A DNA stretch of 61,291 nucleotides from an uncultured Opitutaceae bacterium (GTDB taxonomy: Bacteria; Verrucomicrobiota; Verrucomicrobiia; Opitutales; Opitutaceae), in the NCBI GenBank assembly GCA_903929355.1, contig CAIYUN010000023.1:1-61291 (forward strand), in the 5' to 3' direction. How positions within the stretch are numbered: the stretch's first letter is position 1; each line of letters begins with the position of its first letter. Shown here piece after piece: positions 27,473 through 35,390 of the stretch. The notes under the pieces are model-generated. The model was not told the DNA's origin. It ran no database searches and saw only the letters and a list, made by a program, of their open reading frames with translations. Made by a program: the position numbers and the translations under genes.

Positions 27473-28618
27473 GTGACCCGCACCACTCTCCCCCCTCTGC
27501 TCTACGCCGACACCTCCCGCAGCGCCGACATGCTTTATTTTGGCCGCTTCCCCGTGCCCGACCCGTTTATCGCCTTTGCGGTGGGGGGAAAGAAGATCGC
27601 GGTGGTCAGCGCCCTCGAGTTTGGCCGGGCCAAAAAGGCCCCGGCGTTTGATCGCGTGCTTCCGCTGGAACCGTGGCTGAAGGAGGCCCGGGCGCAGTTC
27701 CCCGGGGCCAAACCCCAGGCCGGCACCGCCGAGGTCATCACCCTCCTCGCCCGCGCCCACAAATTGCGCGGCTTCCATGTGCCGGCCGATTTTCCGGCCG
27801 GCCTGCTCGACCGGCTGCGCGCCCTCGGCCTGAAAATCACCGTGGCCAGCGGCGCGTTCTTTCCCGAGCGGGAGATCAAGACGCCGGTCGAGGCCGCCGC
27901 CATCCGGGAGGGCAACCGGGGCAGCGCGCTCGGGTTCGCCGCCGCGGAGCGGGTGCTGCGCGCCAGCAAGATCCTGGGTCGCCGCCTGCTGTATCGCGGC
28001 CAGCCGCTCACGTCCGAGCGGCTCAAGACCGCGATCGAGATCGCCTGCCTCGAGGGTGGGGCCGTTTCCCGCGACACCATCGCCGCCGGGGGCGACCAGG
28101 CCTGCGACCCGCACGAGGGCGGCCACGGGCCGCTCCATCCCCATGAGCTCATCATCGTGGACATCTTTCCCCGCGTGACCGCCACCGGCTACCACGGCGA
28201 CATGACCCGCACGTTCCTCAAGGGACGCGCCAGCGACGCCCAGCACGCCCTCGTCGCCGCCGTGCGCGACGCCCAGCTCGCCGCCCTCGGCCGGATCCGC
28301 ACCGGCGCCAACGGTCGCGAGGTCCATGCCGCCTGCGTGGAGGTTTTCAACCAGCGCGGTTACGTCACCAAAACCACCCCGCGCGGTTCGGTCGGATTCT
28401 TCCACGGCACCGGCCATGGTCTCGGCCTGGAGGTGCACGAGCCGCCGCGCATGAGCCCCACCGTGGACTATCTGCTCAAGAAAGACTCGGTCGTCACTGT
28501 CGAGCCCGGCCTCTACTATCCCGGCCTCGGCGGCTGCCGCTTCGAGGATGTGGTCCAGGTCACCGACCGCAAGCCGCGGATGCTGTCGAGCTACCCTTAC
28601 AACTGGGAGTTGCGCTGA
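27473..28618 (+). CDS. M24 family aminopeptidase (Xaa-Pro-type)
   Basis: 381 residues starting at GTG 27473 (no ATG lies between the divergent gene and the conserved core). The C-terminal pita-bread domain retains the five metal ligands: aspartates in ELIIVDIFPR and GYHGDMTRTF, the histidine in HGTGHGLGLEVHEPP, and glutamates in VVTVEPGLYYPG and GGCRFEDVVQ. The N-terminal creatinase-like domain (LYFGRFPVPDPFIAFAVGGK) is shortened. It likely removes N-terminal residues before proline in cytoplasmic peptides. Monocistronic. Confidence 0.9.
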   Translation: MTRTTLPPLLYADTSRSADMLYFGRFPVPDPFIAFAVGGKKIAVVSALEFGRAKKAPAFDRVLPLEPWLKEARAQFPGAKPQAGTAEVITLLARAHKLRGFHVPADFPAGLLDRLRALGLKITVASGAFFPEREIKTPVEAAAIREGNRGSALGFAAAERVLRASKILGRRLLYRGQPLTSERLKTAIEIACLEGGAVSRDTIAAGGDQACDPHEGGHGPLHPHELIIVDIFPRVTATGYHGDMTRTFLKGRASDAQHALVAAVRDAQLAALGRIRTGANGREVHAACVEVFNQRGYVTKTTPRGSVGFFHGTGHGLGLEVHEPPRMSPTVDYLLKKDSVVTVEPGLYYPGLGGCRFEDVVQVTDRKPRMLSSYPYNWELR

Positions 28619-28743
28619 AGTCTTGGACCGCGGATGGAGGTGAGTGAACACGAATAGTGTTCAACCGCCGGCATCTTCGCCAAACCCGATCTGAATTAGC
28701 GCAGATTAGCGTGGATTGGCGATTTAACTCCCACCTGTTTCCC

Positions 28744-29583
28744 ATGCCCGAGCTAGCCGAGGCCGAATTCTACCGCAAGCGCTGGCACCAGGCCGCGGTC
28801 GGCCAACGGGTCACCGGGGCGCTCGTTCACGACCGCGCCAAGGTTTTTCGGGGCACTGATGCCGCCGCGCTGCGCGACGCGCTCGCGGGCGCACGCATGA
28901 TCAACTCGGAGGCCGCGGCCAAGCAGATGCTGTTTCGCTTCAGCGGCGGCCTGTGGCTCGGGATTCATCTTGGGATGAGCGGCGAGCTGCGCGTGGGGCC
29001 ATCAGACCATGTTCCCCACCGGCACGACCACCTCGTTCTGCAAACGCGCCGGGGCGCGCTCATCTTCACCGACCCGCGTATGTTCGGCCGGGTGCAGTTC
29101 CACCAGGGCGCGGAACCACCGACTTGGTGGACGCGGATCGCGCCATCGATGCTCTCACCCGCGTTCACGCCCGACGCGGTGGCCGCGTTTCTGCAGCGAC
29201 GGGCCCGCGCTCCCATCAAGGCGGTGATGCTCATGCAGGAGCGGTTCCCCGGCATCGGCAACTGGATGGCCGACGAGATTCTCTGGCGCGCGACGATCCA
29301 TCCGCGCCGCCCCGCCGGCACGCTGCGCCCAGCCGAGGTGCGCGCGCTCTGGCGCGAGTGCCGACGGGTCTGCCGGCTCGCGCTTGCGACCATCGCCGGG
29401 CGTGGCAACGATCTGCCGCCCGACCTCAACGTTGGCATCCCGAACACCTGGCTGTTCAACCATCGCTGGGAGGCCGGCGGTCGGTGTCCGAAAACCGGAA
29501 AGCCGCTGGCCCGCGCCGAAATCGGCGGCCGCACCACCTGCTGGTCCCCCGCCCGGCAGAAATACAACCAAGCCAAATCCTGA
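28744..29583 (+). CDS. Fpg/Nei-family DNA glycosylase lacking zinc-finger cysteines
   Basis: 279 residues. It starts MPELAEAEFYRKRW, so after Met removal proline and glutamate are the catalytic pair, as in Fpg. IHLGMSGELRVG, FTDPRMFGRVQF and the helix-two-turn-helix GIGNWMADEILWRATIHP are conserved. The C-terminal zinc finger, normally C-x2-C ... C-x2-C, reads CPKTGKP ... GGRTTCWSPARQ: only the first and third cysteines remain. It may be a zinc-less finger variant. Expected role: excision of oxidised purines and base-excision repair. Monocistronic, with repeat DNA on both sides. Confidence 0.85.
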   Translation: MPELAEAEFYRKRWHQAAVGQRVTGALVHDRAKVFRGTDAAALRDALAGARMINSEAAAKQMLFRFSGGLWLGIHLGMSGELRVGPSDHVPHRHDHLVLQTRRGALIFTDPRMFGRVQFHQGAEPPTWWTRIAPSMLSPAFTPDAVAAFLQRRARAPIKAVMLMQERFPGIGNWMADEILWRATIHPRRPAGTLRPAEVRALWRECRRVCRLALATIAGRGNDLPPDLNVGIPNTWLFNHRWEAGGRCPKTGKPLARAEIGGRTTCWSPARQKYNQAKS

Positions 29584-29585
29584 AT

Positions 29586-29876
29586 TTTTACCGCGGATTA
29601 CACGAATCCACGCGAATACGTTCAGAAGCGATGAATCGGGGTTTTAACACGGAGGACACGAAGCGCATGGAGGGAACAATCCGGGGGCATGGAGGGGGAG
29701 GGGAAAGGACGGAGGAGTTTCAACCTCGGATTGCACGAATGTCAGGAATTAAGGCACAGGGATCACAGTGCAATCCCTCCGTGCCCTCGGATTGGTTTCT
29801 CGGTCATCTCCGTGTCGCCTTCCGGCCCCGATTGGCTTCCGTTTATCCGTGTCCATCCGTGTAATCCGTGGTTAAC
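29586..29876. repeat. Compound intergenic repeat with nested inverted arms
   Basis: The gap after the glycosylase holds no gene. The outer left arm (29588-29619) contains CCGCGGATTACACGAATCC; the outer right arm (29841-29876) contains its inverse, ATCCGTGTAATCCGTGGTTA. Nested inside is a second pair of a different unit type: left near 29646-29673 (ACACGGAGGACACGAAG) and right near 29778-29819 (inverse, with CTCCGTG and CTCCGTGTC). Same family of architecture as 15342-15479. Confidence 0.6.
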
Positions 29877-29899
29877 TCCGATTCCGAACCTCCGCACCC

Positions 29900-30652
29900 A
29901 TGACCGCCCCCGCCAAACTCCGGCTCGACGAGCTGCTGGTCACCCGGGGCCTCGTCGCGTCGCGCGCGCAGGCCAAGGCGCTGATCATGAGCGGCCGCGT
30001 GCTCCACGGCACCGCCCGGCTTGACAAGCCCGGCAAGGAGTTTCCCGCCGACCTCGTACTCACCGTCGAGCAGCCGCCGCGCTTTGTCAGCCGGGGCGGG
30101 GAAAAACTGCGGGGCTGGCTGGACCGCTTCGGCACAGACCTGCGCGGTGCGCATGTGCTCGACGTGGGCGCCTCGACCGGCGGATTCACCGACTGCGCAC
30201 TCCAGGCCGGCGCAGCGGATGTCGTGTGCGTGGATGTCGGCCGCGCCCAGTTGCACCCCAAGCTGCGCGGAGATCCACGCGTGACCAACCTGGAGAAGAT
30301 TAACGCCCGCCACCTCCGCCCCGCCGACCTGCCGCGCCCCGAGTTCGACCTCGTGGTGATGGATCTCTCATTCATCTCGCTGCGCACCGTGCTGCCGGCC
30401 GTCTGGCCCTGTCTACGGAGGGGCGGCACGCTGATCGCGCTGGTGAAGCCCCAGTTTGAGGCCGGCAAAGCCGAGGCGGACAAGGGACGCGGGGTGATCC
30501 GGGATCCCGCCGTGCAACAGGCGGTGCTGGTCGAAGTTACCGCCTTCGCCCTCGCCGAACTGCCCGGCGCCGAGTTGGTCGGCACCATGGACTCCCCCAT
30601 CACCGGCGGCGACGGCAACCGGGAGTTTCTGCTCGGCCTGCGTAAAGCTTGA
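29900..30652 (+). CDS. tlyA: TlyA-family 2'-O rRNA methyltransferase
   Basis: 250 residues with an N-terminal S4 RNA-binding domain ([20 protein letters not shown], residues ~7-65) and a C-terminal FtsJ-like Rossmann domain. Visible: [16 protein letters not shown], the SAM site [38 protein letters not shown] and [12 protein letters not shown]. TlyA methylates ribose in 16S/23S rRNA; the older name hemolysin A is misleading. Normal length and strong start (ATG 29900). Single gene flanked by repeat-rich gaps. Confidence 0.95.
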   Translation: MTAPAKLRLDELLVTRGLVASRAQAKALIMSGRVLHGTARLDKPGKEFPADLVLTVEQPPRFVSRGGEKLRGWLDRFGTDLRGAHVLDVGASTGGFTDCALQAGAADVVCVDVGRAQLHPKLRGDPRVTNLEKINARHLRPADLPRPEFDLVVMDLSFISLRTVLPAVWPCLRRGGTLIALVKPQFEAGKAEADKGRGVIRDPAVQQAVLVEVTAFALAELPGAELVGTMDSPITGGDGNREFLLGLRKA

Positions 30653-30682
30653 ACCCGAAAAGGGCCGGAAGAATCCTCAGCA

Positions 30683-30855
30683 GGTTGACACAGAGCGCAC
30701 AGAGGGGGGACACTGAGGTCACAGAGCAAACCACTAGAGCATTCGAGCTCGACGCACAACCATTTGAGCCGGTGGGTTGATTGCAGAATCTGCGTTGGTT
30801 CCAATGCATTTCTCTGTGAACTCGGCTCTTATCTCTGTGACCTCTGTGTCCAACT
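30683..30855. repeat. Intergenic repeat with ACAGAG-type inverted arms
   Basis: Left arm 30684-30727 carries GACACAGAGCGCACAGAG and a third unit; right arm 30810-30854 carries the inverse (TCTCTGTGACCTCTGTGTC). The unit differs from CACGGAT elements but the architecture (two or three ~10-12 bp units facing each other across ~80 bp) is the same. Non-coding gap between two convergent genes. Confidence 0.6.
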
Positions 30856-30897
30856 GCCGAAATTGGAATGATTCATTCATCATCCTTTCTGCACTCC

Positions 30898-31944
30898 TCA
30901 CCCTACCCCGAACCGGCACGCGTGCGCGCTGAAGCCCGCGCCGAAGCTCACCAGCCACCAGTCCCCGGCGGCGTCGGGCCGGGCGTCGCGGAGCGCCTCT
31001 TCCAGCGCGAACATTACCGACGGGCTGCTCATGTTGCCGCAGTCGCGCAGCACCTGACGGCTCGCCGTGAGCGGAAACCCTGGCAATGCCTGCTCCAGCG
31101 CGTCGAGCACATCGCGTCCGCCGGGATGCGCGATGATCCGCGTGAGCGGCCGCGCGCGGCCGCGCGCCTGCTCCGCCGCCCAGAGCCGGGACACCGCACT
31201 GGCGGCGAGCGCCGGCACCGCGGGATCGAGCAGGTTGCGCAGCTTGCCGTCGCGCTGCTCGAATCGCAGCCGGTCGCGGTCCGCCGGGAGGTGCAGGGTG
31301 TCGAAGCCATGACAACGCCAGCCGCCCGGCCCCGGGGTGTTCCGCCAGATGGTTGCCGCCGCCCCGTCGCTGAACAGGCACGCGCTGATGATCACCCCGG
31401 GATCGTCGTCGAGGTAAAAGGCCGCTGAGCAAATCTCCACCGCGACGCACGCAACCACCGCGTCGGGTTTCGCCGCCAGCACCGCCTGCGCCGCGCGCAG
31501 GGTCGGAATCGCCGCCCCACAGCCCAGACCCACGAGGTCCTGCAAAAAAACATCCGTCCGCAACCCGAGCTGCTCCGCCACATAGCTGCTCACCCCGGGA
31601 CACAGGTAGCCGGTGCAGGTGCAGACCAGGAGCGCATCCACGTCGCCCACCGCAACGCCCGCCTGGGCCAGCGCCTTGGTGAGCGCCCGCCCCGCCAGAC
31701 CCGGCGCCTCGGCGCGAAAGGCGGCGTTGAGCTGGTCCGACGTGAGATCAAACACCCCCTCGATCTGCGGCACCGCAAAATGCCGCGTGGCGATGCCGCT
31801 GTCCCCCTTCAGGATGGTGCGCAGGATGAGCTGGGTGCGCCGGCTCAGGCGCGCCAGCGCGGGCGAGCCCTGCATGATCTCCCAGCACCGTGCCTGCGTG
31901 AATGTGGCCGGCGGCACGGCGGTGGCGAGAGCGTGGAGATACAT
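30898..31944 (-). CDS. Type III polyketide synthase (chalcone-synthase-like)
   Basis: 348 residues with the Cys-His-Asn triad in family context: LQDLVGLGCGAAIPTLRAA (Cys ~136), RIIAHPGGRDVLDALE (His ~274) and LRDCGNMSSPSVMFALEEAL (Asn ~304). Such homodimeric enzymes extend acyl-CoA with malonyl-CoA; bacterial members often make alkylresorcinols or alkylpyrones. It is the last gene of a three-gene operon (methyltransferase, FAD oxidoreductase, PKS) with 7 bp between it and the oxidoreductase. The set parallels srsABC-type phenolic lipid quinone pathways. Acyl starter unknown. Confidence 0.93.
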   Translation of the reverse strand: MYLHALATAVPPATFTQARCWEIMQGSPALARLSRRTQLILRTILKGDSGIATRHFAVPQIEGVFDLTSDQLNAAFRAEAPGLAGRALTKALAQAGVAVGDVDALLVCTCTGYLCPGVSSYVAEQLGLRTDVFLQDLVGLGCGAAIPTLRAAQAVLAAKPDAVVACVAVEICSAAFYLDDDPGVIISACLFSDGAAATIWRNTPGPGGWRCHGFDTLHLPADRDRLRFEQRDGKLRNLLDPAVPALAASAVSRLWAAEQARGRARPLTRIIAHPGGRDVLDALEQALPGFPLTASRQVLRDCGNMSSPSVMFALEEALRDARPDAAGDWWLVSFGAGFSAHACRFGVG

Positions 31945-31951
31945 GGTTGGT

Positions 31952-32986
31952 TCAGTGCAGCAGGTGGTACAGCGGGCGCAAGGGCAACAACCCGGACCGG
32001 GCCGCCAGCGCCAGCCACCGTTGGCGCGGCGGCGAATGCAGAAACGGGTGCACCGTCGCAGCCGTCACCAGACGCCGACGGAAACGCCGCCGCAGCCGCC
32101 CGCCCGTGAGCCGCACCGTCTCGGCCCACCCCGCCTCGCCCTGCGCCCAGGCGAGCAACGGGTCCAGCGCCACCTCCGCGCTTTGAAACGCCATCGCCAT
32201 GCCGTTGCCGGTGAATGGCGGGATCATCGCAAAGGTGTCGCCAAGGTTCATCCGACCTGTCTCGGCTGCACGGCGGTCGAAGCCCACGCCCGCCACCGCC
32301 GAGCACGAGGCGGGGCAGATTTCCACCTCCCCCAGTCGCGCGGCGAGCGCATCGAGCCCCGTCGCGTGCAGATAGGCGACCAGCACGGTTTCGCGGCCGG
32401 CGGTCACCTCGGCCCGCAGCCGGAACAGCCCGCACACGTTCACGCGCCCGTCCTCCACCGGACACAGCCCCACATAGGCGTCATCGCCCAGGTGAAACTC
32501 CAGCTCGCTGGTGAGCCGCAGGCCGCGCGCGTGCAGTTTCAGGCCCAGCCAGCTCGCCCCCTTGTCCGTGGCGCGGCGGCGGCCGGTGGCAAACACCCGC
32601 CCCTCCGGGGCCTCCTCGGGATTCACCCGCGTGCCGGTGAGCAAATGCCCGCCCGCGTCGGTGAACGCCCGGGCCAGACGCGCGTCCAGTGTGTGGCGGC
32701 TCAGGGCCAGCGCTGGCGCGGGCAGCCGCTGCCGGTGTAATTCCCGGCCGCGCACCAGCCAGATCACCTCGCGCAGCCGGCCCGCGTCCTTCAGCAATGG
32801 CGCCAGGCCGAGCCGCGCGATGGTCGTGGCGCCGAGCCCGGTGACAAACTCCCCGCACACGCGGTGCCGCGGATAGTCCCCGGCCTCAAGCACCGTCACC
32901 CCCACGCCCGCGCGCCGCAGGGCCAGCCCCAGTGACAGGCCCGCCAGGCCACCGCCGATGATCTCAATGGGACGGGCAGTCCTCAT
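31952..32986 (-). CDS. FAD-dependent oxidoreductase (geranylgeranyl-reductase / hydroxylase-like)
   Basis: 344 residues. Dinucleotide fold at the N-terminus, IEIIGGGLAGLSLGLALRRA then VTVLEAGDYPRHRVCGEFV, the latter typical of the geranylgeranyl-reductase/PHBH-like flavoproteins. The second FAD motif is GDTFAMIPPFTGNGMAMAFQ. ATG 32986 overlaps the methyltransferase stop by 4 bp (ATGA), indicating translational coupling. In the operon context it likely hydroxylates or reduces a lipid product of the type III PKS. Confidence 0.88.
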   Translation of the reverse strand: MRTARPIEIIGGGLAGLSLGLALRRAGVGVTVLEAGDYPRHRVCGEFVTGLGATTIARLGLAPLLKDAGRLREVIWLVRGRELHRQRLPAPALALSRHTLDARLARAFTDAGGHLLTGTRVNPEEAPEGRVFATGRRRATDKGASWLGLKLHARGLRLTSELEFHLGDDAYVGLCPVEDGRVNVCGLFRLRAEVTAGRETVLVAYLHATGLDALAARLGEVEICPASCSAVAGVGFDRRAAETGRMNLGDTFAMIPPFTGNGMAMAFQSAEVALDPLLAWAQGEAGWAETVRLTGGRLRRRFRRRLVTAATVHPFLHSPPRQRWLALAARSGLLPLRPLYHLLH

Positions 32987-33627
32987 GCGCGACGTTCCGC
33001 CACCATTTGGTAGGAGCCGAGGCAGTTGGTGCCCACCCGCCAGCGCCAAACTGCGGGATCCAGTCCGAGCAGCTCCGGCAGTTCTTCGCCCAAAAAACCC
33101 GCCTCGATGCTCACCCGTCCGTCGTGCCGGCTCACGTCGTTGGCCCGGACCACCGCGCACAGGGCGGCAAACAACCGTTGTGAAACCGGCCAGCGTGCCA
33201 GCTCACACGCCACAATCACCCGCGCCTGCGCCGCCATCCGCGTACCCAGCAGACGCAGCCCGGCCGCGTCGAAGTGGTGAAAAATCAGGTTGCCGATCAC
33301 CACTTCATAGTCGCCCCAGCCCGTGAAGGCAAAAACATCCGCCCGGTGCCAGCGCGCCGCCACCGGCCACGCCGCCGGGCGGGGTCCCAGGTCCAGACCA
33401 TCGGTCACCACGCCCGCGCGGGTCAGCGCCGCACCCAGTTCCCCCGAGCCCGCGCCAATCTCGAGCACCCGCTCGCCGGGACGCAGGCGCGGCGGCAGCG
33501 TGTGCCGGAACCAGCGCGCACTGCCGAGCACCGCGTTGAAAATCCGCAGGTCGCGCCGGGATCCCTTGGCACGCGGATCATTCGGCGGCAGCGAGTCGAG
33601 CAGTTCGGGCGTGAGCTTGCGGATCAT
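32983..33627 (-). CDS. Class I SAM-dependent methyltransferase
   Basis: 214 residues. The SAM-binding motif I is VLEIGAGSGELGAALTRAG (residues ~62-80), with motif IV-like YEVVIGNLIFHHFD. ATG 33627 (MIRKLTPEL) is chosen; upstream in-frame codons run into repeat DNA. It is the first gene of the methyltransferase-oxidoreductase-PKS operon and overlaps the next gene by 4 bp. The probable substrate is the phenolic or quinone product of the PKS; this is inferred from context only. Confidence 0.88.
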   Translation of the reverse strand: MIRKLTPELLDSLPPNDPRAKGSRRDLRIFNAVLGSARWFRHTLPPRLRPGERVLEIGAGSGELGAALTRAGVVTDGLDLGPRPAAWPVAARWHRADVFAFTGWGDYEVVIGNLIFHHFDAAGLRLLGTRMAAQARVIVACELARWPVSQRLFAALCAVVRANDVSRHDGRVSIEAGFLGEELPELLGLDPAVWRWRVGTNCLGSYQMVAERRA

Positions 33628-33644
33628 GGTGACGGGATTTGGAA

Positions 33645-33912
33645 TTAAGCGCAAAGGCGCAAAGATGCAAAGGCGCAGAAGTCAAAAGGGAGAAGGCGGA
33701 ATTTTTTACCACTAATGGATCCGCCTCCGCAGACTACGGCGCGACAGGCAGCTAATTCACACTAATCGAAAGGACCCGGATGGAGTCGCGGATGGGCCCA
33801 GAAAATCAAACGATGGTGAAAACTCAGCCATTCACCAAGGGCGTGGGCAGATTTGGTCTCGGCGCCATTCCGTATCCGTCAATATCCGCGTGCATCTGCG
33901 TCATCCGCGAGA
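33645..33912. repeat. Intergenic repeat with GCGCAAAG / ATCCGCG arms
   Basis: The gap upstream of the PKS operon has no gene. Near 33645-33680 tandem units of the type AGGCGCAAAGATGCAA are seen; at 33871-33912 there are ATCCGTCAATATCCGCGTG-type units in the opposite sense; a third microrepeat (TCACACTAAT) lies at ~33755. The arms are of different unit classes, so this may be two partial elements side by side. Confidence 0.4.
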
Positions 33913-33924
33913 AAATCCGACTTC

Positions 33925-34470
33925 CTACTCAAAATACCAGCGGCCGTTGACCTTTACCAGGCTCAGTGAGCCGCGGGGGTTGCCGGGGGGAAACGTGTAG
34001 GTCGCGCGGTTGCCGGAAGGATCCATGGTCGGCGTCGAGGATTGGATGTACTGCATCTCCAGCAGGCCCTGCGGACTCGCCGCCTCATTCTGCATCATAT
34101 AGATCATGTTGGTCTTCACCTGCTCCGACATGCCCGCCTGCGCCGACGGCTGGATATAGTTCTGGAACATCGTCGCGGCATCGCCCGCCTGAGCCAGGCG
34201 GATCAGGTCTGAAATGGCGGTGCCCAGTTCCGCCTGAGGATCTACTGGTGCGGACGGAATCACCACGGTCACCACCGGCGGGGCAGGCGGCGCGTCCGCC
34301 GGTGCACCCGGTGGCGGCACGTCGGTCGTGACCACCGGTGCGGGTAAATGGCTCACGATCACCGCCGGCGCGACGGAGGGTGTGGCGGGAGTCGCCGGCC
34401 ACCGCCACCAGACGATCAAGGCGGCGAGACAGGCAACAATGATAAGGTCGGGAAGGCGTTTGAAGCTCAT
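33925..34470 (-). CDS. Membrane-anchored protein with Pro-rich linker, unknown function
   Basis: 181 residues. A short cytoplasmic start (MSFKRLPD) and one TM helix (LIIVACLAALIVWW) are followed by a ~60-residue Pro/Ala/Val linker and a C-terminal globular part: ELGTAISDLIRLAQAGDAAT, MQNEAASPQGLLEMQYIQ and a final strand SLSLVKVNGRWYFE. The ending resembles DUF4878/NTF2-like lipoproteins in which a small domain ends with a VxGxWY strand. Start ATG 34470. It lies between the PKS operon and the sigma factor gene, separated from both by repeats. Confidence 0.7.
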   Translation of the reverse strand: MSFKRLPDLIIVACLAALIVWWRWPATPATPSVAPAVIVSHLPAPVVTTDVPPPGAPADAPPAPPVVTVVIPSAPVDPQAELGTAISDLIRLAQAGDAATMFQNYIQPSAQAGMSEQVKTNMIYMMQNEAASPQGLLEMQYIQSSTPTMDPSGNRATYTFPPGNPRGSLSLVKVNGRWYFE

Positions 34471-34506
34471 GGGGGAATGAAACTGAGGCAGAGTTCGGAA
34501 GCTGAG

Positions 34507-34643
34507 TTTTACCACGGATTTCACGGATGGACACGGATAAAGAGGATTCCGAAAAGACCGCCCAAAATCCATGGAGTTCCCTCTGGAGGTTAAAGCGGGT
34601 TCCGCTGGTTGAACACCCGTCTAAACTCGAATCATCCGTGGTC
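34507..34643. repeat. Intergenic CACGGAT-type repeat (degenerate right arm)
   Basis: Left arm 34507-34543 has three units (TTTTACCACGGATTTCACGG then ATGGACACGGATAA). The right side holds only a short inverse match, ATCATCCGTGGT, near 34631-34642. It sits between the hypothetical membrane gene and the 3' end of the sigma gene. Likely a decayed member of the same family as 15342-15479. Confidence 0.5.
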
Positions 34644-34661
34644 AGGATCGATTTCCGCGAC

Positions 34662-35390
34662 TCATCCGGTCAAGGCCAGCCGGAGCGAGCGCAGCTCGTC
34701 GTCCACGTCCTCGGGCCGGGCCACGGTCGACGCGATCTCCTCGCGCAGGAATTGCCGGTAGCGTTTGCGCAGCCGGTGCACCGCGACGCGCACCGCCGGC
34801 TCGGTCAGCCCGAGTTTCCCGGCCAGCTCCGCGTAGGGCAGCTCGCTGCGGCTGCCGGTGAGGCTGAAGCTCAACCCCGCGAACAAATCGCCCTGTCCGG
34901 CCGTCGTATAGTCGTCGCGCAAACGAGTGGCCACCGTGTCGAGCAGCGTCAGCGCCCAGGTGCGGTCAAACGCAGCGTCCGGCGTCGCAGCGGTGTCGGC
35001 TGCCTCGCGCTGGCAGCCCGGCTCCGCCTCGTTCGAATTGATCGGGACGACCAACCCCGCGCCGCGTTTGGCCGCGCCCGCCCGGTCGTGCTCATCGGCC
35101 AGATAATGCTGCAGCGCGGCGAGCAAGAACGAGCGGAACCGCCCGCGCTCCCGCCGCACCTGCGTGAGTGAATCGAGCCGCAGCAGGCGCGCAAAAAAAC
35201 CCTGCGTGAGATCCTCCGCATCCTCCGGGCTGTGCCCCCGCCGGCGGACAAACGCATACAGCGGCGACCAGTAGGTCCGGCAGAGCACGGCGAGCGCCTC
35301 ACGGGCCTCGGGGTGCGCCGGGTCGGCGGCGGCGAGGACCTGCGTCCATCGCGTACTGGCAAACCGGCCGCCGCCGGAAGGGGTGGTCAT
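34662..35390 (-). CDS. ECF sigma factor of the Ser/Thr-kinase-linked type (PF07638-like)
   Basis: 242 residues, longer than classical ECF factors. Region 2 is seen as LYAFVRRRGHSPEDAEDLTQ then FFARLLRLDSL and GRFRSFLLAALQHYLADEHD; region 4 as LPYAELAGKLGLTEPAVRVA then VHRLRKRYRQFL. The long inter-region linker is typical of the planctomycete/verrucomicrobial ECF group found beside protein kinases. Its ATG overlaps the kinase stop by 4 bp (ATGA at 35387-35390), so the two are translationally coupled. The kinase may phosphorylate or gate this factor; that is inference. Confidence 0.9.
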   Translation of the reverse strand: MTTPSGGGRFASTRWTQVLAAADPAHPEAREALAVLCRTYWSPLYAFVRRRGHSPEDAEDLTQGFFARLLRLDSLTQVRRERGRFRSFLLAALQHYLADEHDRAGAAKRGAGLVVPINSNEAEPGCQREAADTAATPDAAFDRTWALTLLDTVATRLRDDYTTAGQGDLFAGLSFSLTGSRSELPYAELAGKLGLTEPAVRVAVHRLRKRYRQFLREEIASTVARPEDVDDELRSLRLALTG

